In this document: one piece after another, positions 21,242-30,547 of the stretch
How the letters are laid out: each line of letters starts with the position of its first letter
Numbering within the stretch: the stretch's first letter is position 1
Assembly (NCBI GenBank): GCA_027600665.1
Contig: JADGJL010000144.1
Span: 1-37,472 of the forward strand
Length of the DNA: 37,472 nt
Origin: Irineochytrium annulatum
Lineage: Eukaryota; Chytridiomycota; Chytridiomycetes; Chytridiales; Chytridiaceae
Direction of reading: 5' to 3'
The notes under the pieces: model-generated
The model's input: the letters and a program-made list of their open reading frames with translations, nothing else
Databases searched by the model: none
What the model was told of the DNA's origin: nothing
Position numbers and translations under genes: made by a program

Positions 21242-23269
21242 TTACGGCTCACGCGGGTCCTGTGAAATTCATATTAAACGCGAACTTCCCAATATTACGA
21301 ATTCTACTTACACCGCCTTCCTCCGGGCCGTCCTCACCGCCCTGCATAGGGGCTCCACCGCCTCCGCCCTCTCTCTTCTTCGAGACACCAGAAACAATGT
21401 CGTCGACCCTCAGCAGCAAGCACGCGGACTCGATCGCAGTCTTGATAGTTTGGGACTTGACGGCCTGGGGCTCCCAGACGCCGTAGTCCCGCATGTCCAC
21501 AATGACGCCCTTCGTCCCATCAATACCCCACGTGTGCTCTCCATTCGCGTGCTTCGCCTAGTACCGATGAGCAGGAGGTCGACATTTAAATGAATGCAAC
21601 TAACCCGAAGCTGAGTCAACGTCTTAATGGCGTTCCCGCCGCAGTTTTGGACGAGCGTCCGCGGGATGACCTCCAACGCGTCAGCCACGGCCTTGTACGG
21701 CCACTGCTCAACACCTGAAAGCGTCTTCGCCTTCGCCGACAGCATGACGCTGAGGCCCATCTCGGCCGCACCGCCGCCGGGGCAGAGCCTGGGCTCGAAC
21801 ATGACGTTCCGGGCGACGCACATGGCGTCCTGGAGGTTTCGGTCGATCTCGTTTAGGACGTCCTTCGAGGGCCCGCGGAGGACGATCGTGCAGGCCTTCG
21901 GGTCCTCGCACTCGACGAGGTAGGTGAAGTATTCGTCGCCGATCTTGCGGACTTCAAAGAGGCCGCACTGGGTTCCAACGTCTTCAACCTTCAAGTCCTC
22001 GACGCGATTGACGATGACGGCGCCGGTAGCTCGGGAGATACGGTTGTTATCCGTTTTGCGGACGCGGCGGATGGCTGTGATGTTAGCCTTCATCAGGTAG
22101 TGCTGCGCGAGGTCTTTTGAAGAAGTTAGTACAAAGAGTTGCAAACAACAATCGTTACCTGAGACGCCCTTCTCGGTGAACACAAGATCCGGTTTGACCT
22201 TGATGATGTGGTCGCAGAGATCCTTGACTTGCTCCTCCTCAATCTCGAGAAGCCTCGCCCAATGCGCCTCATCCGTAACCTCAACGTTTGTCTGCGACTC
22301 CCCCTTTTTGTACTCTAGAGGGCAATCCAAAAGAACAACGCGAGGCTTCACAATCTTCCGCCTCATCTTCGGGTGCGTGACATCCTTGTTGACCATAATC
22401 CCGTCCAACACGCACGACTCTTCAATCTCCCCGCCGGGAATCTTCTCAACACGGGCGTATCGCTTGATGTCAATTTCCTTCTTGTTGTTGACGTCCATCA
22501 CCACGCACTTAACCGCATCGTAAGCGAGCCCGCACATCAGGTCGCTCCACTGCGACACAAACTTTGTGCCGATCGAGGACTTAATGAGCCGGAGCATCTC
22601 GTTCTTGTCGTTAATGTTAACCGGGATTGAGATATCGTTCAAGAGCGACAGTGAATCTTCCAGCGCGCGCTTAAAAGCCCCAATGATGGTAATGGGGTGA
22701 ATTTTCCGCTCCAGGAAAGGAAGGGCGGACGCAAGGACTTCACCAGCTGTATCATACGAGTAAGATATCATGATAAAGCAAATGACGCAAATTCCCCGTC
22801 TCGAATCGAGTAAATTCGTGCAACTCGTAAACGTACCAAGAATAATGACAGAGGTGGTTCCGTCGCCAACCTCTTCATCCTGTGTCCTCGACAGCTCAAT
22901 CATCGACTTGGCGGCCGGGTGAGCAACCTCGCACTCGCGGAGAATCGCATTCCCGTCGTTCGTCAGGACAATTCCACCCATGGGATCCAGCAGCATTTTG
23001 AGCATGGCGCGGGGTCCTAAGCAGGTGCGAATGATGTCCGCGATGGTCTGCACACCCCGTCAGCAAAGCAATACAAAGAAACTGTACCTTCGCAGCGGTG
23101 ATATTGGAGATTTGGGCCTTCCGACCCGTCTCCCTCTCCATGTTCGTATCTGCAAAGCATGCATCAGAACTGGCCCGAAAGCCCCATCACCAAACGCTTC
23201 AAGCAGATCCGCGTCCCCCAATCGTCCCGTATATGAATACTCACTCATTACAATCACCGGGGCCTGCAT
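21242..23269 (-). CDS. CCT3: T-complex protein 1 subunit gamma (CCT3)
   Basis: Seven exons: 23269-23245, 23149-23088, 23047-22837, 22746-22159, 22113-21605, 21557-21312 and 21259-21242, summing to 552 residues, near the usual 545. The spliced N-terminus reads MQAPVIVMNTNMERETGRK, matching CCT gamma. Visible group II chaperonin motifs include LDPMGGIVLTNDGNAILRE, GDGTTSV and CPGGGAAEMG. CCT3 is one of eight subunits of the cytosolic TRiC/CCT double ring that folds actin and tubulin with ATP. The last exon supplies only six codons after a Gly-rich tail; reading through the preceding GTAAGT would instead add 16 unrelated residues. Introns are 45-95 nt. Confidence 0.97.
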
Positions 23270-23292
23270 GTTGAGATATTCGCGTCCAAGGA
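23270..23292. promoter_or_regulatory. Very short divergent promoter between CCT3 and the Sae2/CtIP gene
   Basis: Only 23 bases separate the two ATGs; if the second in-frame ATG at 23335 is the true start, 65 bases. The core promoters must overlap each other or the opposite 5' ends, so the two genes probably share regulation. Confidence 0.5.
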
Positions 23293-24049
23293 ATGCAATG
23301 CAAAGCAGGGAATTTTCGAAGATCTCAAGTCCGAATGTTCAAGCCGCAAATGCCACCGACAATCCTCGGTGCAGGCTTCTCCGACCCGCGGCAGCACTCT
23401 CGGAAGCGGCCGCTGGACGAGGGCAACCCCGGAGCCCGCGGCGAGGCGGGCAAGAAGTTGGTCAAGGCGGAGCCGGTGGAAATCATTGACCTTTGCGACG
23501 AGGAAGTGGAAGTCATCTCCTCAGACGACGAAGTAATGCTCCACTCGCTTCGATTCGCGGAAATCCCCGTCTCTCTCTTTGCTTACAACGAGGACGACAG
23601 ACTGTGGGTTCTCCGCCGCCGAAAGAAAGTCCGAGGAAGCAACGGACGTTAGTTATACACGTGATTAACGTCCGCGTTTTAAACCGACATTTTAGCATTG
23701 ACCGAGGAGGACTGTCGCACAAATTTGAGGAGGTCGTGAGGAACAAGGATGAACGGAGGAAACTTCACGGCCGCGCTTGTCCATGCTGTATCGAGGTTCG
23801 TGCCGATTTTGATGCTACTGTGCGGGAAATCTCAGCTGTTTTCAGTATTACAAGGTGATAGAGAGCGTGCCGCCGATTCTCGAGCTCGGACAAAAACCTC
23901 CATCACCCGGTCGCCATAAGTACAAGAACTCTCGACATCGATCCCGTTTCGCCCCGCCTCGTACACCGGAGAAGTTCTGGGACGTTGGATTTCCTTCCGA
24001 CGACGAGCGGGAGAAAGATCGACCCAAGAGCCGAAAGAAAACCAAATAA
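23293..24049 (+). CDS. Short Sae2/CtIP/Ctp1-type DNA end-resection factor, 220 aa
   Basis: Three exons: 23293-23651, 23696-23795 and 23846-24049. The C-terminal half carries the Sae2/CtIP signature: ERRKLHG, a CPCC zinc motif (148-151) followed by YY, then SRHRSRFAPPRTPEKFWDVG and FPS. Arg/His residues at 183-185 correspond to the DNA-binding RHR of CtIP, and TP at 193-194 to its CDK site. These proteins activate the Mre11-Rad50 nuclease at double-strand breaks. The N-terminal half has two acidic hydrophobic motifs (EIIDLCDEE, VEVISSDDE) resembling SUMO-interacting motifs. No long N-terminal coiled coil for tetramerisation is present, and CCT3 leaves no room for one. The first donor is uncertain: GTTATA at 23652 joins TTTTAG in phase; GTTAGT at 23648 with a later AG at 23705 is an alternative that changes a few residues. 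Confidence 0.88.
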
Positions 24050-24620
24050 TCTGGTAAGGGCGGTTGAAAATGCTTTAATACGAAGATAAGTAAGTGACAC
24101 TAGGTGCATTTGCTGCTGTTAATATATCATCACCGTTCGTATGGCGGGTGCTGCTACACTACAAACAGTTCTTTAGCAATCGTACTGTTCTCTCTGCTTA
24201 ATCCTATTTATTATCTTAATTTATTACTTCTTGTGAACCGATTGATGTAGTTTGTTCTACAAAAGCTTTATTACGGCACCGTTTCCTTTTTTAAACCCAG
24301 ATACAAATAAGCGAGAAGGTTCATTTGACAATACATACTACCATTTTGAACGCATGCAGAATTAATCCGCCAAATGGCCGCTTTGTCACAACACATTGCA
24401 ATCATAAGGGGACGAAGTCAGGAAACGAAAAGAAAGGAAGAAGAATGTAAAGGAGCTGCAGGGAACGAGAAACGTGCCTAGTGCTCGCCGTGACCGTTTC
24501 ATGGTCACTATCTCCGCCGGTCACTTCCGTCGTGTTAATCGTGTTTAGCACCTTTAGCAGAAACGTCAAAAATGCTCGTCATCGCTGTCTCCATCATGGC
24601 CACCATCCTGGCGGTATCCA
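24050..24620. other. Intergenic AT-rich region
   Basis: About 570 bases between the ends of the Sae2/CtIP gene (plus) and the KNH-like gene (minus). AT-rich with no gene. Nothing else seen. Confidence 0.5.
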
Positions 24621-25245
24621 CTACGCGACCACGAATGAAGTATTGACCTAGCCAACACCGTCAATTCCAATAATCGCGATTTATTGAAGCATATACCGCC
24701 GGGATGAACCTCGTTCCCATGTCCGACGCGCCAAGTTGTACTGTTGGAGTCCAGTGGCAGGCCGTCGGCGATTACGGTCGCCCTTCCATCAACCGCATCA
24801 ATGACGGTCAGAGTGATGTTCTGAAGAAAAATCGCCATCTTACAATAAGTTTTCCACGTTGCTAATATAGCAAGCACGCAGAAACTTCACCTGTTGCGAT
24901 GGCGAGATGCTGACACTTGACAAGATGTTCGCCAGGCTCGCTGGCGTCGTGCCTGGTGATGACGTGGCAGCGGAGGCTGTGGTCGAAGGCAGAGTGGACG
25001 CCGTCGCCAACGACTGATTGGGCTTTAATCTTCCTGAGATCCATGAGATGGTGACGGTGTCGCCTGTGATCGAAGAATTAAATAGAAGGGTGAATGGAAG
25101 AGGCAAACGATTGCAATCACCCACCCATTAAAACAGAGGAAGTGTTGCCGAGCATGGCTATCGTGAGCGCCTGAAGGGCAGCCATGGCAGCATTGGGAAG
25201 GAGAACGAGACTCAAGAGGGTGAGCGCCGTCATTGTTGGGTTCAT
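24621..25245 (-). CDS. Small secreted KNH/Kre9-like wall protein (tentative), 143 aa
   Basis: Proposed exons 25245-25125, 25063-24891, 24820-24710 and 24647-24621. The product begins with a signal peptide (MNPTMTALTLLSLVLLPNAAMA). Then comes GDTVTISWISG, like the start of the Ser/Thr-rich KNH (Kre9/Knh1) domain, a Ser/Thr/Ala-rich loop, and NITLTVIDAV ... TTWRVG, like the later strands of the same fold. Kre9-type proteins act in wall beta-1,6-glucan assembly. The third junction (CAACAG|GTGAAG to TTCTTCAG) is in phase. The last intron (GTTCAT...GCTAG) is the least certain; without it the frame runs to 24566 with a different tail. The family assignment is weak. Confidence 0.5.
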
Positions 25246-25460
25246 CGTTAGATTGAATTTTGATTCCGCACATTGACGTCCGACTAATGTAATACCAATC
25301 CCAAGGTTCATCGAGATTCTCAGAAGTTATTTCCCACGTTAATTTGAATTATTGGATAAACCTGTCCAATCCCTATCCATAATAACTATATATCTTACAA
25401 CGCATTGCCACTACAACATCACCGTTTGCTTTGTAATAAAGACAGGATTGCATCCATCTT

Positions 25461-26378
25461 TTAATCCGACTGCTGGAACTTCGAATCCAACAACTGGAAC
25501 TTTGCATCAACATTCGACTTGAATTCCTCGAGGTTAGACTCCATATTCTTCATTGTGGACTCCAAAACTGACAATCTATGCCCAGAAAGTCGATTGGACA
25601 GTCCAATCGACTTGGAGTCCAATTTGGACTCCAAGTCGGCCGCATCCTCCAAGTCGTAGGGAAACGGAGGCGCATGACGGCCTGCAAGCACGTCGCCATA
25701 ACATGATAAGGCTGCAAACCTTCGTTGCCCTTCGTCAGTCAAAACTAAGTGGCCGTGTGCATGGCACTCAAGAGCCAATCTGTCTTTACTGATCTTCGTT
25801 TCCCACGCACCAAAGTTACACGCACCAAAGTTAAAGGCAATTTCTTCCAAAATTGAATGGAACTTTTCGTCTTTCAACTGTGACAAGAATTTGATAAGCA
25901 CAGCTTGAACAAAGACTTGAATAAACTGTGATTTCAAATCGTAAAAGTTTGTGCCGGGAAGGCTGCTCGCTGCCTTGACTTGCTGCTCCCATTTCAAAGC
26001 AATTGCAAGTCGATCCTTTGATTTAGCTAAGAGCCCATCATACCACATGAGTGGATCTGTGCCGTTGTTGAATCCTTCGGGCTGTTCCATGTACGCAGCT
26101 ACGGCCATATCACCGCAGAGGTATGCTGTTGTGGTGTCCATCAGCTTCATGAACTGAGTCGTCTTAAGTGTGTAGTTGAAGAGCCATTGTAATGTGGTTG
26201 CGCGTAGGAGCGGGGCGAAGGTGTCAGTGTAGTCCTTATCACTCTTGTTGTCCTCCGAGGGTTGCTTGAAAGAGTTTCTGACCCGTGTCCAAAGATGAGA
26301 TGTCAGTGGAATGGAGGAAACCGACGAAGTAGGATGGGATGAAGGGACTGAACCTTCTACCTCCAGCAGGAAGGTGTT
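25461..26378 (-). pseudogene. Ty1/copia reverse-transcriptase relic fused to unrelated coiled-coil ORF
   Basis: One frame is open from 26378 to the TGA at 25461 (305 codons); the first ATG is at 26150. Bases 26237-26070 encode a recognisable copia-type RT segment: KDYTDTFAPLLRATTLQW, then TTAYLCGDM and YMEQPEGF, matching the family motifs YTETFAPV..R, AFLNGDL and YMEQPEGF. The region upstream is Ser/Pro-rich like the integrase-RT linker. After EGF the copia homology stops; the catalytic YVDD box, RNase H and integrase are missing. The remaining 200 residues are different: a hydrophobic helical part and a heptad-like C-terminus (SVLESTMKNMESNLEEF). A 15-nt tandem duplication (CACGCACCAAAGTTA, near 25803-25832) repeats NFGA. 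It could be a degraded element or a captured exon. No LTRs were seen. Confidence 0.7.
25587..25635. repeat. Two overlapping near-perfect palindromes
   Basis: The first has 13-bp arms (25587-25599 and 25601-25613) around one base. The second has 12-bp arms (25611-25622 and 25624-25635) around one base. They share CTT at 25611-25613. Both arms match without mismatch. They lie in the open frame of the RT-fused ORF. Confidence 0.9.
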
Positions 26379-28337
26379 TCATACCTGATTGGAGGCTGAC
26401 ACTAGGCTCCCATGAGATCGCAAAAAGCCAGGGATTAGTGATGCTAATGTAGATCAGTGATGTTCATCAGTGACTATTGATGTTGACCAGTGATCAGTGA
26501 TCCCAGAAGTGTTAGTGGTCAAACATAAGCACATGCCGCGCCAAACTAAATGCCTATACACCTGTGGCTCTTTGCAAGGCTATGAGGCTTAGTGGCTGAG
26601 AGGCCGAGTTTTGGGAACTTGGTACGGAGTGATGCAACCCGCTGGAGCGCAGGACAACAGTTAAAAGAATTGAATGCATGTGACTAAAGATTCAACCGCA
26701 GTCGCTCAGCTATGATGAATCTCCGCGTCCATCTGCTGCATGAGCATCCGGACCACAGGGCTGAGCGTCATATAACCTGCAGGCTGTGATTCCTTATGTC
26801 GGCACAGGGGGTTGCTCTGTGTTCTTGCGTCCCTCACCTTGTCGGGTCCTTCAGGAGGTCCGCATTGATGAAGTCGCTGTTCGTTGTCCTGAGCAGGGCG
26901 AGGCGTCTGGGGGCACGAGCGTAGCGTTGAGGTCATTGATCTTCACCAGGTGGAGGTGGTTCCGCCCAGTACTGGCCATTCACCATTCAGTGCCCTCAAG
27001 ATGTCCAGGGGCTCCGAGTCGTGCTCGCTCAACTCCTTTTCCAGACGGTCCGGCATCGACGGCGCTGTCAACTAGAATGCGGTCAATTGGTGCGGCGGCA
27101 GAGTCCGGGATACAGATGTGCGTTCAGTGCTCTTCGTGCGCTTCGGGGTTTGTGGGGCATCACAATCCACAAGGTTGAGGATGCTCACACAACGCTTCAC
27201 GTGGCCCCCGACCGCGACGTGGTCTGCAGCGTTGCCCACGCGGCGCATTGCGTGGCGAATTAGGCCCTCTGCGCAGTGTTCTGTATATAGGGAATGGGGT
27301 AGGCTTACCGGGGAAACCGTCTAGACGGTGTAGAACCAAGTGACAAGGAAGCGGTGGGGAGTTGGCCAGTCTCCGTCGCAATGAAGAGGCCATTGTTGGG
27401 GTGAGCGGGATCCTTGCCGAGATAAACGCATGAGAGTCCAGAGGGGCAGAGATGACTGGTCTGGTGGGCGTCAGCGAGAGCACGAAGTAGAGCCAGCCAA
27501 ATGGGCGAAGGGAGGTGAGAGGAGGTGCGGTGTTGAAGGAGACCTGCAGTGAAAATCCATGACGCCTCAATGAATTCTTTGGTCAGCTGAAATTCGTTTT
27601 TTTTGGACATTGTATGCTAAATGGCAATCTTGGATAGCTTGTAAGACCTCCTTGAGCTTTTTAAAAGACATCGGCAGATATTTGCTAAATCCTTTGGATC
27701 AGCTTCCACATCCGCCCTCGTAGCGGTACTGAGAAATACGACCCTCTGGTGGCATATTCGACGGTACAAACTTTCATGCTCTTATCCAGTGCAGCCAACG
27801 GAACGTGCACATCAGGAAAGGTCTGATAATAGTTAGGAATTAAAAACTGGCTGGCGCAAAACTGCTGGACCGGGCTTTTGCATTCTGCGCACGCCCTTTA
27901 GCTGCCACCTGGATCGAGCATAAGTGGCGATCTTCTCTGATGTTGAACAGTTACAGTGGTCCAGGTACTATTATCGGAGGACGTAACGCAAATTTTGCGC
28001 CATTCCCCATTCTTTTGTTTGCACGTTCAACATATATTAGACAGATCATTTTGTGATTCCGACGTAATCAATACAATCATCACATTCAATGCAAGTATAT
28101 CTTGTAAGTGATGAAGCGCGATTCAGTTGCGCCTGCGACTCATTGGTTAACAACGTTTATGTACATTAGCTGACCATCAACAAAACCAATGATGCTATCG
28201 AACGGACAACGCTAATGGATATCTAAACTTGCAAAGGCCGGATGATGTCTGTGGTGAGCAAAGCTGCACATCCTGTCGCACTTCTCGCCGAGACTCCCCA
28301 CAAAGCGAATCGTTTCCAAAGCTGACGTAGCCATTTC
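26379..28337. other. Long gene-poor region with weak ORFs
   Basis: Nearly 2 kb without a supported gene. Bases 26430-26515 contain scattered ATCAGTGA-like repeats. On the minus strand 27610-27305 a frame encodes 101 residues starting at TTG, with a CPSGLSC motif faintly like the C-x(2)-GL-x-C of the cysteine-rich proteins; a second open stretch lies at about 27270-27075. Neither has an ATG start or a clear splice partner. They may be relics. Bases 27600-28300 are AT-rich. Confidence 0.4.
26430..26515. repeat. Degenerate GATCAGTGA short repeats
   Basis: ATCAGTGA occurs at three places (near 26453, 26465 and 26494), with variants TTAGTGAT and CCAGTGATC between them. This is a small degenerate tandem array next to the copia relic. 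It may be decayed repeat DNA. Confidence 0.5.
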
Positions 28338-28817
28338 CTAATCCTCCTTCCCATGCCTTCCCGTACCAGCGCCACCCGCCATTCCCTCGCCGTCACCAAC
28401 GCTCTTTAAAAGCCCCACGGTGTGAATGAGGATTATGATAAACACCACGATAGTTCCGAAAAAGAGAACGAAGTCCGCGGTGTAATCCTATTTGCGAGAC
28501 TTTCGCTTAGAGAGACGCGTGCAGCAAACGACAAATCCGAAAAAAGGTAAGCAAACCTGGAACTGGCAGGCCGCTCCGGTCCAGTGCACGGTCCTTTTGT
28601 TAAGCAGCAATGCGCCCGTGTGATCCGTGTTGTTCGTGAAGCATTTGCAGAAGTAGCAGTCTTGATGCGCGCCGCTCGATGATGGCGAGCAGGCGCCGTG
28701 ATTGGAGCAGTTGTTGAAGGTGCTGATTATGAACAGAAAACGGAGATGAGCCAGTTTGACGGGTGTCAGCATTGCTGCATCTTACGCTATGCATTCGCTC
28801 AGAGTCGGGCAGCTCAT
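28338..28817 (-). CDS. Vps3844 (DUF3844)-domain membrane protein, minimal form, 115 aa
   Basis: Three exons: 28817-28786, 28722-28557 and 28487-28338 (introns GTAAGA...AATCAG, GTTTGC...AATAG). The product is essentially one domain: CPTLSEC, NCSNHGAC, CYFCKCF and TVHWTGAACQ (an EGF-like, cysteine-rich luminal part), then DYTADFVLFF and a membrane helix (GTIVVFIIILIHTVG), then a Gly-rich tail. This is the pattern of the fungal Vps3844 C-terminal domain of ER or vacuolar-sorting membrane proteins. Family members usually have a long luminal N-terminus and a signal peptide; here neither is visible, since the uS4m start is only 126 bp away. All junctions are in phase and rebuild the domain exactly. 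Either the N-terminus was lost or an upstream exon overlaps the neighbouring gene. Confidence 0.82.
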
Positions 28818-28943
28818 TTTGAGATGGATCAACGCTTGACTGACCAACGTTCAAATATTGAAGTCCGCCGTGTGTGTCTTATCACCTCGACGCGTCTTTT
28901 CACCGGATGCGGTTTTTCGCTTGAACGCGGCGAACTCGGAGAT
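28818..28943. promoter_or_regulatory. Divergent promoter between Vps3844-like gene and uS4m
   Basis: 126 bp between the two ATGs. Both genes must be controlled from here. No TATA-like box stands out. Confidence 0.45.
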
Positions 28944-30437
28944 ATGTCGAAGAAGATCCCCAGCCGGAGAAGGGTGAGCTTCCTTCACCAACGAGGGTCA
29001 CGTCCGGCGAGCGTCTGCGGTTTCATTAATTGCTGATTTGCTTCTGTTCGTGAAGGTGAAAGAACCCTTCTCCCCTTACCGGGGCCTGATCCGAATGTCC
29101 TGGAACCCCCTGAACCTCTACAACCTGCAGGCCCGCACGCGCCTCGCCGATCAGTCTCGCCGGACCGTTTTCCAGCAAAAGTGGTTCGCGAAGCGGGAAC
29201 TTAGGGCCTACCACGTCCCCAACATCACAGAGATTCAGCTCATTCAAAGGCATTGGAAGGCGCAACTTCCCTTACGACTGATGACGGAGAAGGAGAAGGA
29301 GCGGACGCCGCCGATACAGGCGCTCGCGTTCGCGGAGCTCGAGAGGCGCGTGGACGTCGTTGTATTCAGGTCGCATTTCGCGAGCTCGATATGGCAAGCG
29401 CGCATGCTGGTCGTGGGAGGGAACGTGATGGTGAACGGGGAGAGGGTAAGATACTGTTGTACTCCGCTTATTGGTTTGGAATTCGTGAATTAACGCAGCA
29501 TGCTTTGCAGTGCCGATACCCGGCCAGAAGGCTCGAGCTTGGTGACATGGTCACGGTCAAACCTTCGGTGATCCCGACGCTACGGCCTGCCAAAGCCGTG
29601 GAAGAGGCCGAGGGAGGGGAGGGAACATCTGGGGAAGCAACCCCCGAAGCGGATGGCGAGGGGGAGAAGGCGGGAGAGAAGGCAGGCGCGGAAAAGGCTG
29701 GCGCGAAGACGAAGAAGAAGGCGGAGGGGGCGCCAGACGCGGAAAACACGGAGAAGGAGGATGACGCCGCCGCAGAGAAGTTTGTAAAAGGCGTTTCAAA
29801 GAGTAACGGAACGGACGGGGCACCTGACGCGGACGGGAACAAAGCGGAGGACTCGCTTGGAACCGCCGATATTGCCGCCGCGGACAAGAAGGCACCACCA
29901 AAGAAGAAAGTCAACCTTGAGAAATACAACGCAGAGCACCCTCAAGCTCTTCCCTTCACCGAAGTCCCCTTTATGTCGCCCTGGATGTTCATCCCGCCCT
30001 ACCTCGAGGTCTCTTACAACACCTGCTCTGCGGTCCTGATCCGGTCGCCGTTGCCACAGCCGGATCACGTGGAGGTACCGAGCCCGTTCCCGCCGGACGT
30101 GCACGCGCTCGCGTTCGAGTGGTACACGAAGAAGAAGCGCGCCAAGACGAAGCGGCCGAATCTGAACGAGCCCGTTGTCGTGAACGGGCAGGCCGTCAGG
30201 CTCAAGCCGAAGTTTGAGCTGATGATGAGGAGGAGGCTTAAGGCGGAGAAGGACCGCGTCAAGCAGGCCAGGTTCTCGAGGGAGGCGAAGGATAAGCAGA
30301 GGGAGGCTCATAAGGGCCAGGTCGAGGACTTGAAGGCGGGGTTACAAGTAGATGCGCAGGCGAAGAAGAAGTCGAGGACGGGCAAGACGGAGAACGGAAA
30401 CGGGAGGGAAGGAAGGGCGAAAGCGGACGCCAAGTGA
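28944..30437 (+). CDS. NAM9: Mitochondrial ribosomal protein uS4m (NAM9-like)
   Basis: Three exons: 28944-28973, 29056-29445 and 29511-30437, giving 448 residues. The start MSKKIPSRRR joins VKEPFSPYRG in phase. The N-terminal half matches mitochondrial S4: SWNPLNLYNL, QQKWFAKRELRAYH, then the S4 RNA-binding motif ERRVDVVVFRSHFASS...QARMLV...VNGERCRYPARRLELGD. The C-terminal part ends with the fungal block PFMSPWMFIPPYLEVSYNT. The protein nucleates assembly of the small mitoribosomal subunit by binding 12S/15S rRNA. Between the S4 motif and the C-terminal block there is an insertion of about 110 residues rich in Ala, Glu, Lys and Gly (residues about 165-275), and the last 80 residues are very basic. 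The next gene, a Thg1-like protein, follows 110 bp later on the same strand. Confidence 0.92.
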
Positions 30438-30547
30438 ACGATGAATGTTTACAAGACTTCTAATACACCGTAAACTGCCGAGGATCAGCCAACTTTCATG
30501 TCACAGTATTTCACCATGACAAGGCTTCAATAATATTTAGCCTGCTG

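Noticed and set aside
22896..23053. Alternative N-terminus of CCT3 starting inside exon 3
   Set aside because: Upstream exons 1 and 2 encode the exact conserved CCT gamma N-terminus, so the downstream start is not needed.
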